Positions 29,256-40,722 of a stretch of 64,000 bases of DNA are shown one piece after another. The notes under the pieces are model-generated. The model searched no databases, had not been told where the DNA came from, and saw only the letters and a list, made by a program, of their open reading frames with translations. Position 1 is the stretch's first letter. Every line of letters starts with the position of its first letter. This DNA comes from Sacculina carcini. Taxonomy: Eukaryota > Arthropoda > Thecostraca > Sacculinidae. The DNA lies in NCBI GenBank assembly GCA_916048095.2, contig OU696574.1, forward strand, positions 4,031,001-4,095,000. The letters run 5' to 3'. Position numbers and translations under genes: made by a program.

Positions 29256-29759
29256 TGTGGTATTGGTGGTCAGAAATTGAACGCTGTGCGAAGGAATGAA
29301 TGTGGGTGTGAATGCGTTTGCTGAGTTGAGCGTGAGTGTAGGAGAGCGTGTGCGCCTGCGAGCGTAGACTTGTGTGTGTACCTGTGTGTGACTGAGCGTA
29401 GACTTGTGTGTGTGTGTGTGTATGTGCGTCACTGTATTTATGCGTGTGATTCTACTTCGTGTTTGTATGTTGGTATGCAGCGTGTACTGGTGTTAGCGGC
29501 TCGTATGTAATGACGGAAGTGGTGTAGTAGTGCTCATCGTGCGTTGTGTGGTTATGTGGGGACTGGTCGGGGTAGTCTTCTGTGTGCTGTTTGTGTGGAT
29601 ATAATTTATGCCAGCCTAGAGAGAGATTATTGCTCTACTGTGTAAGTGTGAGTTTTCATCTTGTTGTTGTTAAATCATATTTGTTGTCCGCATCAATAGA
29701 GTTCATCATTTTACACGGTAGTTTTGTTTTCGTGGTGTAAAAATGGACATCAAACCACA
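29256..29759 (+). repeat. 3' LTR of element B
   Basis: 504 bp, same length and ends as the 5' LTR; followed by the ACGGG duplication at 29,760-29,764. Confidence 0.92.
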
Positions 29760-32398
29760 ACGGGCGAATTAAATGTATCTATAAAGAGTGGGTTTAAATG
29801 ATAGCGAGGTATATGATATTTTGCTAGCAGTAAATATTCTAGCGATAAAAGTAGAATAGCTCTTAAGCAAATGATTTTGGAGAATGATGTGAACCTCTAA
29901 ATATATTTTGCGATGTGATGATATATGTATTAGGAATAATACGTAGCAGAATATAGATTGCATAATATAATATCGGCTGTAATATCAAGGGCTGTAATAT
30001 CGGTGTAATCCAAAAAATAACAACTGTATGAATATGATGTATTAGTGGAAGCATTAACCGGGAATTATGAGATAATATGATAATGGTGTATAATTATATC
30101 GCATTATGCAACAAATGTGAATTTTGCTGCCTTACAGTTTGATCCCGATACTATATTGGCGGGTTGAGAGAAAAGTATTGGTGGGCCGCGTGTTTGGGAC
30201 CCCTGGGGTAGATAATCTCAGTCTTCTGATTACAAATTATGATCGCATCAGTATATTTTGTGATCACAAACTAATAAGTTAAATCACCTCAGACTAGGCT
30301 GAGAGCGGTCAATATTGAATGGTTGGGTTGGGTTGGGTAGGTTTGACTCAGGTTATATTGGGTTTTAATGATAGCGGAAAATATATAAATTTTAACAATA
30401 AATATTATAAAGGTAAAAGTGAAATAGTACTTAAGCAAATGATATTGGGGAATGATGTTAAGTAATAAATATAGTTTGGAAACATTCTGATGAAAAGATT
30501 TCATCATCTTTCATTGTTTGTTTCGTGTTTGTGTTCTGAATTATACCACACGACGGGCAGATTTATATATCAGGCGGGTTGAGGGATAATATTTGTCAAA
30601 ATAAGAACAAAAATATTCACATTTAGACTTTTCTATTGGTTAAGATATTTATAGGTTACATTTTTTGGTTTTCAATTTGTATTCATTATATATTATTGAT
30701 TTGATATTAATTGTATTGTATGAATTGTTCCGCACGACGCGTGGGTTTAAAAAAAATGTTTTTTAGATCATTTTTTCAAATGGTTCATTTAAAAAAAGGT
30801 AATTTTTTTTTTAATAAAAATGTTCCGCGGGCAGCAACTATAGACAATAGAACGTTCAATTTCCCATGTAGAATTAATCCATACACAAAACAACCAATGG
30901 ATTTGACTTCAAATATGAATTTTAAAGTATGAATTGTTCCGCACGACGGGCGGGTTTAAAAAAAGTGTTTCCATTTTTTAGTTCATTTTTTCAAATGGTT
31001 CATTTAAAAAAAGGTATTTTTTTAAAATAAAAATGCTCCGCGGGCTGCAACTATAGACAATAGAACGTTCAATTTACCCTGTAGAATTAATCCATACACA
31101 AAACCAATGGATTTGACTTCAAGATGCAGAACGGATCGTGTTCGAGTTCTGAATTATTCAGCACGACGGGCGGGTATAAAAATGACTCAGGCGGACTGAG
31201 GGTAAATATTTTGTCGAAATAAAAATAATGAAACTTATAATTTTCAATTGATTAATATTTTTATGAGTGTACCCTATTTCATTTTTATTTTTCCATATTT
31301 TTTATTAATTGAATATGAATTTCATGTTATGAATTGCTCCGCACAACGGGCGGGTTTTAATGCTAGTAAATATATAAAAGAGATCCTCTGTGTGTCTGTG
31401 TGTCTGTCTGTGTGTCCCACCCTCCTTGGTCCATTTTCTATCAGCTAATACTCGGCCACCACTTGGCGTACCTGCTAACAATATATACCATCACGTTGGA
31501 CATCTTCTTGTCTACACTTTAGAGTAAATTTTAAATTTCAAAAATGAAACTAAAAAAGTTATAGCGGTGAAAAACAAAATGAACCCTGAAAAATGCGAAA
31601 ATGGTGGTCAATTTTCTGAAGATTACTCCTCTTAAACCAGCAATGGTACAACTATACACATTATACCACTGTGTAGAAAATTTTCTGTTCTACTCAACAA
31701 ATTTTAATTTATACCCAAAAATTAAATATTAAACATGTAAAATGGAAAAAAATTCAATCTACATTCAAAATATTTTATAAACTCCACGCGTCCGATTTTC
31801 TATACTTTTTTCTCTATTTCTCAAAAACTAATTATCTCACATCTAAATAAATAATATCATCATGCCGGAAATTTTGTTTGCTAAAACACGGTTTAATTTT
31901 TAATTTTCCAAAGTGTATTAAAAAAGTTACGGTGGTGTGAAGTGTAAATGACAAAGTCAAAATGGCAAAATTAGCACACAAAAACGTGAATATTTTGGTT
32001 AATATTCCGCTATCTATTCCTCATAAACCAGCAATTGGACAGCTATAAAATATATTCTATTGAGTAAATAATTTTGTGTTCTACAAGAAAAGTTATAATT
32101 TATGCCCAAAATGATACAAAAAACGTGTAAAATTGGCAAAATTCTCAAATACATCCAAAATTACACTTGAACACCGGGTGACTAAAATTAATTGATTTTT
32201 CTACCTATTTCCCAAAAACTATTTGTCACACATTAAAATAAAGTATACCATCGTGCTAGAAATCTTGTTTTCTACAATACGGTATAATTTGTAATTTTCC
32301 AAAGTGTATCTGAAGGAAGTTACGGCGGTGTAAAGTCAAAATGTCATGTTGCCAATTTGACAGCTATTATGCGTACTTGCGATTACACAGGAATATAC
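29760..32398 (-). repeat. AT-rich dispersed/satellite repeat block between B and C
   Basis: Multiple tandem partial copies of the hairpin-motif repeat (motif near 30,543, 30,726, 30,935, 31,158 and 31,334) with spacer units such as GCAACTATAGACAATAGAAC occurring twice (about 30,835 and 31,048). A unit boundary (GCTAGTAAATATATAAAAGA) is at 31,364. From 31,500 to 32,398 come the inverted ~370-bp satellite units. The segment 29,766-29,905 is a paralogue of the flanks of element A and preserves its empty target site. No genes. Confidence 0.7.
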
Positions 32399-33344
32399 TG
32401 TAGGCGCCATTCGTTCCATGTAAATATTAATGTGTTATATTCTTGTATTTAGGCGCACACTTATATTATATATATATACATGCTACGTTATTCGTTAAAC
32501 TGTGGTATAAATTTGATGAAAAATGTTGTAGCACGTTATTCCAAACTATTGTATGAGCAAAACATGTGTAGTGTATTGAACCATGTCCTAGGGAACCACA
32601 CATAATTAAAACATATTCTTATTTTGTGTTTAAATGTTTTATATATATGCATAAGTGACGTTAGTATAGTTTTCGAATTGTGTACGTCCATGTTCGCTTG
32701 TTCATATGCATCAACGTGCATGTGTATTTGCTGTTCATATGTGTTGCCTATTTAGATATACTGTAATGTATTGTGCATGTGGATGTACGTGTTGCGCCCC
32801 GGTCCTCTATTCATTTAGTCGCGTGCTTTGCGCAAAAGCACAACCGTTTAGACCAATATCAGCTCGAGTTTATGTGGTTGTCGGACACACTTCCGGCGCG
32901 CTCCGACAACGGCATGAATCATCGGGCTATATAAGGGGGCGCAGAATGCTGGGTGAAATCATTGTTCCTGCGCACTCGCCACTCTCTCCAGCAACACTGC
33001 AAGCACATCTACAGCTGCTCCTCTGCAATACTCGCCTTGTGTTTAATGTTATTTCGCCGTGCTGTTTTGCCAGTCTACGCTGTACTTGCTAATACACTGG
33101 AAAAACCCAGCTGCTTTTTCTGCACTGTAACGTATCCATAGCATCTCTTCACGCCTTTTTAAAGGTGCATCGTTTAGCGATTACACCTCATATGCGCCTT
33201 TATAAAGGCCAATTTTGTCAACGAATTCCGCAATTTTACGCCTTGCTAAAGGCGACTAATTAGTGAATTCTTGCGCAATCGCGGTGGCCGTGTGCAACAC
33301 TCCGTGCAGCTGGTTTTTTACGCCGGTTGCCATGGCTACCAACA
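32399..33344 (+). repeat. 5' LTR of element C with core promoter
   Basis: 946 bp. TATATAAG at 32,928-32,935, followed about 30 nt later by an initiator-like ATCATTG, marks the probable start of R. The last 13 nt hold the gag ATG in a strong context (GCCATGG). Confidence 0.92.
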
Positions 33345-34255
33345 GTGGTGACTCCCGGCTTGCGGACACTTTCGAGAGCGCAATGTCCCCTGACGCAACT
33401 GCGCAAACGGCTACTTACGAAGTACGCCCGATGGCTACATTCCGCCTGCCACCATTTTCAGCTGAAGAACCCGAGATGTGGCTCATTCAGGTCGAGTGCG
33501 CATTCGATATCGCTGGGATTTCATCTGACGAGACCCGCTTCAAGATGATTGTGGCAAATCTTCCCATCACAGTGGCAGCTCAAGTGAAGGATGTCATTCG
33601 CACATCAAGATCCTTTGCTGCGTTGAGTACCGCCCTGCAGTCTCGTCTGGCACAATCGCGGACGTCTCGCCTGGAAGCTCTGCTTTCACGACAGCAGCTG
33701 GGCGACCAACGACCATCGACGCTACTGCGCTCCATGCGCAACGAGCTGGCAGCGGCAGGCGACACGCCAGAAGACACCGGCTTGCTGCGCACGCTGTTTC
33801 TACAGCGATTACCCCAAGGGACACGAGCAGCACTCTCCCTTCTGCCAACATCTGCTCACCTCGACGAGCTGGCCAACGCCGCCGATCGCTACCTGGAGGC
33901 TACACAAGCAGCCCAAGCAGTGGCAGCTATTTCTCCTACGGCACCATCATCCAACGACAACATGGCTGTCCTGCTCGCCAAAATTGAACAACTCGAGCTT
34001 TCACACAAACGCATTGAATCGGAAATGGCAGCCCGCGACAAGGCGACAAGGCCAAATTACGAGCGTTTCCCGGCAAGGCACAGGAGCAACTCACGAGACA
34101 GAATTCGGCGCCGTTCCCCATCACCGGATGCTCGCTCACGAGACAGCTCACCGGTACGCTGTAGCATGAACCAACCACGTCTGTGTTTTTATCATGCCCG
34201 GTTCGGCTCATCAGCGCGTCGCTGCACGCCTCCTTGCTCGTGGCATTTAAACTAA
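33332..34255 (+). CDS. Gag of element C
   Basis: 307 residues from the ATG at 33332 inside the LTR ([14 protein letters not shown]); the frame is open further upstream to 33263, but the GCCATGG context favours 33332. A later in-frame Met begins [20 protein letters not shown], the conserved capsid start. The middle has RRL-type helices ([15 protein letters not shown]). It ends with an Arg/Ser-rich region and the CHCC zinc motif [19 protein letters not shown] typical of CsRn1. The last codons are CAT TTA AAC TAA, i.e. T_TTA_AAC immediately before the stop, the canonical -1 slippery site, positioned to send ribosomes into pol. Confidence 0.9.
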   Translation: MATNSGDSRLADTFESAMSPDATAQTATYEVRPMATFRLPPFSAEEPEMWLIQVECAFDIAGISSDETRFKMIVANLPITVAAQVKDVIRTSRSFAALSTALQSRLAQSRTSRLEALLSRQQLGDQRPSTLLRSMRNELAAAGDTPEDTGLLRTLFLQRLPQGTRAALSLLPTSAHLDELANAADRYLEATQAAQAVAAISPTAPSSNDNMAVLLAKIEQLELSHKRIESEMAARDKATRPNYERFPARHRSNSRDRIRRRSPSPDARSRDSSPVRCSMNQPRLCFYHARFGSSARRCTPPCSWHLN

Positions 34256-37200
34256 CAAGCCACCAACACATCGCGCAGTGCACTGGTGGCTCACGTACAA
34301 GCGCACCTCTTCTCTTCATCAAAGACGAGACATCCGGCCGTCGGTTCCTGATTGATACAGGCGCACAAGTCAGTGTAGTGCCTAGAAACTTTGTACCGCG
34401 ACGCACCAAGCTGCAGACACCACGACCAGACCAACAACTCCAAGCTGCTAATGGCTCGAAAATTTCCGTCTTCGGTACGTACGAAGCCACCATGGTCTTT
34501 AATTATCGCACGTTCGTCTGGTGCGTGCTTGTAGCCGACGTCAGCATGCCCATACTCGGCACTGATTTTCTCGCCGCTAATGAACTGGTTGTCGACGTCT
34601 CCAAGAAGCAGCTGTTGCACAAAGGTCACGTGTGCGCCAGCGTGTCAGCCTCACGTATCGCTTCACCAGGCATACGTTTTGTCAAGGACAGCAATTCCAG
34701 CCCATACAAACGCTTACTCGATTCTTTCCCTGAGATCACTCAAGAGCGCGCAACTGGTGCAGTCAAGCACAATGTGACTCACCACATAGTGACCAAGGGC
34801 CCACCGATCCACATTCGTCCTCGGCGTTTAGCCCCCGATAGAGCCAACATCGCCAGGCAAGAATTTGACAAAATGCTGCGCTTGGGTATCATTCAACCGT
34901 CCAAGAGTGCTTGGTCATCGCCTCTCCACATGGTACCCAAGAAACTGCCCGGCCAATGGAGACCGTGCGGCGACTACCGGGCACTCAACGCACAAACGCT
35001 TCCGGACCGATACCCACTACCGTACCTGCGAGACTTTTCTGCAAAACTCAGTGGCTGCAACGTGTTCTCCACAGTGGACCTGGTTCGCGCATACCACCAG
35101 ATCCCCGTTGAACCAGCAGACGTCGCAAAGACAGCCATCGCCACGCCGTTTGGTCTGTACGAGATGGTGCGAATGCCATTCGGCCTGCGCAACGCCGGTT
35201 CAACGTTCCAGCGTTTCATCGACGAAGTTCTGCGCGATGTTGACGGCTGCTTCGCATATCTCGATGACATTTTGGTGGCATCAACAAACGAAGACGAGCA
35301 TCTAGGACACCTCCGCGCCTTGTTTCAGAAATTGCAGTCCTACGGCGTAGTGATCAACAGAGACAAGTGTGTATTTGGTCGCGACACGGTCTCTTTCCTC
35401 GGACATCGTGTCACACCCGGCGGAATTTTCCCACTCGACGACAAGGTGCGTGCAATCAGGGAATTCCCACAGCCGACCAGTCAGTCTCAGCTTCGCCGGT
35501 TTCTGGGTATGGTGGCGTATTATCACCGTTTTATACCCAACGCAGCTGCCATACTACAACCCCTGCACGCTCTTCTGACACACCGCGCCAAACGGTCCAA
35601 AGCCCCGGTAGCATGGACACAACAGAGCCTCGACAGCTTCAATGCAGCTAAAACAGCTCTAGCCGACCGTAGTATGCTTGCACATCAAATCCCCGGTGCT
35701 CCCTTGAGTATCCTGGTCGACGCGTCGGACACTGGTGTTGGCGGAGTACTGCAGCAACACACCAATGGTGAGTGGCAGCCTCTCAGCTACTTTTCAAAGA
35801 CGCTGACGTCTACTGAACGGCGATACAGCACATTCGGCAGAGAACTGCTCGGAGTGTACATGGCCATTCGCCACTTCCGCTACACGATCGAAGGGCGTGA
35901 CGTGGTCGTGTTCACCGATCACCGCCCTCTCGTGCATGCCCTGCCTTCAGTATCAGAGAAATACTCGCCTCGCGAGTTGCGGCATTTGGATTTTATAAGC
36001 CAGTTTGTGTCGGAGATCCGGCACCTACCCGGCAACAAAAATACAGTGGCGGATGCACTCTCGAGAACAACAGCTGTACTGACTGTTCCGTCGTGCCCAG
36101 TCGACGACTACGTCTCCCTAGCTGCGGCTCAACGGGAAGACGCTTCATTGGGAACGCTTCGCAACGCGACGTCATCGCTGAAGCTACGCGATGTCATGTT
36201 CGGCGAAGCAAAAGTTTTGTGCGACGAGTCTACCGGTCGACCTCGCCCAGTGCTTCCGACAGCATTACGCCGGCCGTACACTTCTTCTCTGCACAATCTT
36301 TCACACCCAGGCATCGATGCAACTGTGAAGCTTGTCTCGTCACGCTTCGTGTGGCCGAACATGGACCGCGACGTGCGCAAATGGACCCGAACATGCCTAC
36401 AGTGTCAACGAGCGAAAGTTACCCGTCACACGAAAAGTGCGGTGCAACCATTTCAGCCACCTGGAGAACGCTTCAGTCACGTGCACGTGGACATTGTCGG
36501 ACCGCTGCCGCCGTCACAAGGTCAGTCATACCTCCTCACATGTGTGGACAGATTTTCGCGCTGGCCGGAAGCCATTCCTTTGCCAGACATTCGCGCAGTC
36601 ACAGTTGCACGCGCGTTTCTCCACCAGTGGGTCTCACGCTTTGGCGTGCCGACAACCATCACAACAGATCGCGGGGCACAATTTGAATCGTCTCTGTGGT
36701 CCGAACTCACTCGACTACTTGGCTGTCAGCGCATACGCACCACCAGTTATCATCCAAGCAGCAACGGCATGGCTGAACGCTTCCATCGGCAGCTCAAATC
36801 AAGTTTGCGCGCTGCTGAAACATCTTCATGGATGGACATTTTGCCCATGGCATTACTGGGTATACGGTCAACGCACAAAACTGATGTCGGCGCCTGCTCG
36901 GCCGAACTGGTCTACGGAGCGTCCCTGCGACTTCCTGGCGAGTTGATCAGTGACTCAACGCAGACAGCCAGTGATCCCGCTTCGTTCGCTTCATCGCTGC
37001 GCAATCACATGCGCAAACTCCGACCACGACTTCCACGAGCAGTCAACCAGCCATCGTTCGTTCCGGCAGCACTGAAGACGGCAACACATGTGTTTGTCCG
37101 TCGGGACAAGCACAGATACCCACTCGACTGTCCGTACGACGGGCCGTTTCCCGTCATTCATCGTACAGACAAACTCGTCACGATTAAGACAAACAGCGAG

Positions 37201-37527
37201 CGCGCGGTCGTCTCCATCGATCGCTGCAAACCGGCCTTCGTCGAAGACGTGCAGCCAAACTCGCCAGCTTCAACCCCTGCGACGCCAGATGATCGAGATG
37301 ACGGTGACAACACAGAACTGTTCGTGCCTCCAACAACCGTGCCACGGACACCGACATCTGCTGCAGACCCTATCAGGTCAGGTCATGAACACACAGCTAC
37401 ACACACCAACACACACACGCATCCACAGTCCATTTTGCGTACTAGGAGCGGTCGTGCCGTGCGCCCACCTGTGCGTTATCGCAGTGTCTCGTTTCTCCTC
37501 GACACTTCTAGGGGGAGGGCCCTGTAG
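34183..37527 (+). CDS. Pol of element C (protease, RT, RNase H, integrase)
   Basis: 1,114 open codons in the -1 frame relative to gag; the effective entry point is the slippery site at 34,246-34,252. Protease [13 protein letters not shown] (DTG 58-60). [15 protein letters not shown] and [11 protein letters not shown] (YLDD 359-362). RNase [12 protein letters not shown] (about 512) and FTDHRPL. Integrase [11 protein letters not shown]...CLQCQR (from about 706), core DIVGPLPP (about 770), TDRGAQF (about 828) and NGMAERFHR (about 864). The C-terminal [11 protein letters not shown] resembles the GPY/F module. The stop codon TAG is formed by the first bases of the 3' LTR. No defects seen; likely enzymatically complete. 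Confidence 0.92.
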   Translation: MFLSCPVRLISASLHASLLVAFKLTSHQHIAQCTGGSRTSAPLLFIKDETSGRRFLIDTGAQVSVVPRNFVPRRTKLQTPRPDQQLQAANGSKISVFGTYEATMVFNYRTFVWCVLVADVSMPILGTDFLAANELVVDVSKKQLLHKGHVCASVSASRIASPGIRFVKDSNSSPYKRLLDSFPEITQERATGAVKHNVTHHIVTKGPPIHIRPRRLAPDRANIARQEFDKMLRLGIIQPSKSAWSSPLHMVPKKLPGQWRPCGDYRALNAQTLPDRYPLPYLRDFSAKLSGCNVFSTVDLVRAYHQIPVEPADVAKTAIATPFGLYEMVRMPFGLRNAGSTFQRFIDEVLRDVDGCFAYLDDILVASTNEDEHLGHLRALFQKLQSYGVVINRDKCVFGRDTVSFLGHRVTPGGIFPLDDKVRAIREFPQPTSQSQLRRFLGMVAYYHRFIPNAAAILQPLHALLTHRAKRSKAPVAWTQQSLDSFNAAKTALADRSMLAHQIPGAPLSILVDASDTGVGGVLQQHTNGEWQPLSYFSKTLTSTERRYSTFGRELLGVYMAIRHFRYTIEGRDVVVFTDHRPLVHALPSVSEKYSPRELRHLDFISQFVSEIRHLPGNKNTVADALSRTTAVLTVPSCPVDDYVSLAAAQREDASLGTLRNATSSLKLRDVMFGEAKVLCDESTGRPRPVLPTALRRPYTSSLHNLSHPGIDATVKLVSSRFVWPNMDRDVRKWTRTCLQCQRAKVTRHTKSAVQPFQPPGERFSHVHVDIVGPLPPSQGQSYLLTCVDRFSRWPEAIPLPDIRAVTVARAFLHQWVSRFGVPTTITTDRGAQFESSLWSELTRLLGCQRIRTTSYHPSSNGMAERFHRQLKSSLRAAETSSWMDILPMALLGIRSTHKTDVGACSAELVYGASLRLPGELISDSTQTASDPASFASSLRNHMRKLRPRLPRAVNQPSFVPAALKTATHVFVRRDKHRYPLDCPYDGPFPVIHRTDKLVTIKTNSERAVVSIDRCKPAFVEDVQPNSPASTPATPDDRDDGDNTELFVPPTTVPRTPTSAADPIRSGHEHTATHTNTHTHPQSILRTRSGRAVRPPVRYRSVSFLLDTSRGRAL

Positions 37528-38468
37528 GCGCCATTCGTTCCATGTAAATATTAATGTGTTATATTCTTGTATTTAGGCGCACACTTATATTATATATATA
37601 TACATGCTACGTTATTCGTTAAACTGTGGTATAAATTTGATGAAAAATGTTGTAGCACGTTATTCCAAACTATTGTATGAGCAAAACATGTGTAGTGTAT
37701 TGAACCATGTCCTAGGGAACCACACATAATTAAAACATATTCTTATTTTGTGTTTAAATGTTTTATATATATGCATAAGTGACGTTAGTATAGTTTTCGA
37801 ATTGTGTACGTCCATGTTCGCTTGTTCATATGCATCAACGTGCATGTGTATTTGCTGTTCATATGTGTTGCCTATTTAGATATACTGTAATGTATTGTGC
37901 ATGTGGATGTACGTGTTGCGCCCCGGTCCTCTATTCATTTAGTCGCGTGCTTTGCGCAAAAGCACAACCGTTTAGACCAATATCAGCTCGAGTTTATGTG
38001 GTTGTCGGACACACTTCCGGCGCGCTCCGACAACGGCATGAATCATCGGGCTATATAAGGGGGCGCAGAATGCTGGGTGAAATCATTGTTCCTGCGCACT
38101 CGCCACTCTCTCCAGCAACACTGCAAGCACATCTACAGCTGCTCCTCTGCAATACTCGCCTTGTGTTTAATGTTATTTCGCCGTGCTGTTTTGCCAGTCT
38201 ACGCTGTACTTGCTAATACACTGGAAAAACCCAGCTGCTTTTTCTGCACTGTAACGTATCCATAGCATCTCTTCACGCCTTTTTAAAGGTGCATCGTTTA
38301 GCGATTACACCTCATATGCGCCTTTATAAAGGCCAATTTTGTCAACGAATTCCGCAATTTTACGCCTTGCTAAAGGCGACTAATTAGTGAATTCTTGCGC
38401 AATCGCGGTGGCCGTGTGCAACACTCCGTGCAGCTGGTTTTTTACGCCGGTTGCCATGGCTACCAACA
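37523..38468 (+). repeat. 3' LTR of element C
   Basis: 946 bp, offset 5,124 from the 5' LTR, with the same promoter box (38,052-38,059); followed by the ATAC duplication. Confidence 0.92.
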
Positions 38469-40345
38469 ATACTACTGTGTAGATAATTTTGTGTTCTACA
38501 AGAAAAGTTATAATTTATGCCCAAAATGATACAAAAAACGTGTAAAATTGGCAAAATTCTCAAATACATCCAAAATGACACTTGAACACCGGGTGACTAC
38601 AATTTATTCATTTTTATACCCATTTCTCAGGAACTATTTGTCATACATTAAAATTAATTATACCATCGTGCTAGAAATTTTGTTTCCTACAGTACGGTAT
38701 AATTATTAATTTTCCAAAGTGTATCTGAAGGAAGTTACGCCGGTGTAAAGTCAAAATGTCATGTTGCCAATTTGACAGCTATTATGCGTACTTGCGATTA
38801 CACATGAATATACACTGATTTAATTTCACTGAAGTCCAATCACAATTTACGCACTTGCGATTGCACAGGAATATACTACTGTGTAGAGAATTTTGTGTTC
38901 TACAAGATAAGCTATAATTTATACCCACAAATGATACAAAAAACGTGTAAAATTGGCCAAATTCTCAAATACATCCAAAATTACACTTGAACACCGGGCG
39001 ATTAAAATTAATTCATTTTTCTACTATTTCTCAGTAACTATTTGTTAAACATAAAAATAAATTATACCATCGTGCGAGAAATCTTGTTTTCTACAATACG
39101 GTATAATTTATAATTTTCCAAAGTGTATCTGAAGGGAGTTACGGCGGTGTAAAGTCAAAAGGACATATTGCCAATTTGACAGCTATTATGCGCACTTGCG
39201 ATTACACAGGAATATACTACTGTGTAGATAATTTTGTGTTCTACAAGATAAGCTATAATTTATACCCGCAAATGATACAAAAAACGTGTAAAATTGGCAA
39301 AATTTTCAAATACATCCAAAATTACACTTTAACACCGGGCGACTAAAATTTATTCATTTTTCTACCTATTTCTCAGTAACTATTTGTTACACGTTAAAAT
39401 TAATTATACCATCGTACTGGAAATTTTGTTTTCTACAATGCGTTATAATTTGTAATTTTCCAAAGTGTATCTAAAAGAAGTTACGGCGGTGTAAAGTCAA
39501 AAGGACATATTGCCAATTTGACAGCAATTATGCGCACTTGCGATTACACAGGAATATACACCGATTAAATTTCACTGAAGCCCAATCACAATTAAGAATG
39601 CATCATATTAGCTCCAAGCATGGATGGTGTGGTTTTATTGCGTACAGTTTAATTAATGCTACACTATACTGAATAGAAAGGCTTTATTGTCCTCAATATT
39701 TATACATGAATTGTTCCGCACGACGGGTGGGTAAAATGCTACTGGGAACAAAGTAAACTACTGAATTTTACTGTGTAATTTAATTAGTTCAATTTCAAGT
39801 TGCATACGCTTAAGCTGCATAAGGATACGGGTTGTAATATCATGCAATGCCAACTATATGCATATGCTGTTTTAGCGGAAGCATTAATCTAGAATTATAG
39901 AGATGACAGAAAGGTTCATTGTTTTGATAGCGTTACACTTCTGAATTACTATACACGAAGGACGGGTGTGAATTTGAGCAGTGTTGAGGAATAAACTTCG
40001 TCAATAATTAAAACAAGAATTTACAAATTTATATTTTTCTATTGGATAAGCTTTTTAATTTTTGATTCATTATAGTCTATTTATAGTTCCGCACGACGGG
40101 CGAGTTTAAATACAAGGCAGTTCGAGGGAAAATATTTTGCCACATCTAAAATAAAAACATTCACATTTAGACTTTTCTATTGGTTAAGACTTTTTATGGG
40201 TTTACTTTTTCTTTTTTAATTTCTAATCATTTTTTTTTAATTCAATATTCATTTTACTTTATTTATTGTTCTGCACAAAATGGCGGGTTTTAATGCTAGA
40301 TGGTGATGTTGAGTTAAAAATATATTTTGAAAACATTATGATAAA
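38469..40345 (-). repeat. AT-rich satellite/dispersed repeat block right of C
   Basis: Three successive ~370-bp inverted units (38,469-38,870, 38,871-39,225, 39,226-39,560), then single-copy-like repeat flanks mirrored at 4,300 and 18,000. Hairpin motif copies near 39,712, 40,088 and a decayed one at 40,268. The block ends at GGGTTTTAATGCTAGATGG, matching the start of the left block in reverse. Confidence 0.7.
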
Positions 40346-40722
40346 TAAATTAGACATTTTTTTTTGTTTTGTGTCTTAGTTCTGAATTATCATGCCAATA
40401 TTATCTGGCTGAGCCCAGCCAATATCCGCGCACATTGCCTTAAATGCTAGCTACCTGTTGTATACTCGTGTCTTGTGTTAAATACCACTGAGATTACGCT
40501 ATGGTGAAAAGTGAACATATTGGCCACACGCACCAGTAGCACTCACCACACTTGGTACTGCTTTGGCACTACGCTGGCCGAGGTGAACATGTTGACCTAT
40601 TGCAGTGTATGGGAGTATGCGGGTGTTTGTGGCTGATATGTTCATAGTGAAATATTGTAGTACTTACGCGGGATCGAGCAGTCTCTTGTGTAGTACAACT
40701 ATTACGACCGGCCGAATGATGT
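40346..40722. other. No recognisable gene
   Basis: Unique-looking sequence between the repeat block and the next ORF; no repeats, promoter or coding pattern that I can support. Confidence 0.4.

Larger units (their letters stand above)
24988..29759 (+). mobile_element. LTR retrotransposon B (Ty3/Gypsy-like), apparently intact
   Basis: Two 504-bp LTRs (24,988-25,491 and 29,256-29,759) starting TGTGGT and ending ACCACA; 5-bp target duplication ACGGG on both sides. LTRs look identical wherever I compared them. Gag and pol are open. A purine run AAGGGGGAG precedes the 3' LTR. No TGG-type primer-binding site follows the 5' LTR: the LTR ends inside gag. Lineage within Gypsy not assigned. Confidence 0.92.
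32399..38468 (+). mobile_element. LTR retrotransposon C (Ty3/Gypsy, CsRn1-like), apparently intact
   Basis: Two 946-bp LTRs (32,399-33,344 and 37,523-38,468), TGTAGG...CAACA, that look identical; 4-bp duplication ATAC. A primer site TGGTGACTCCCGGCTTG, resembling the tRNA-Trp type, starts two bases after the LTR and overlaps gag. The purine tract AGGGGGAGGGC ends at the 3' LTR. A diverged solo LTR of this family is at 54,371-55,314. Intact gag and pol with matching LTRs indicate a recent insertion. Confidence 0.93.
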
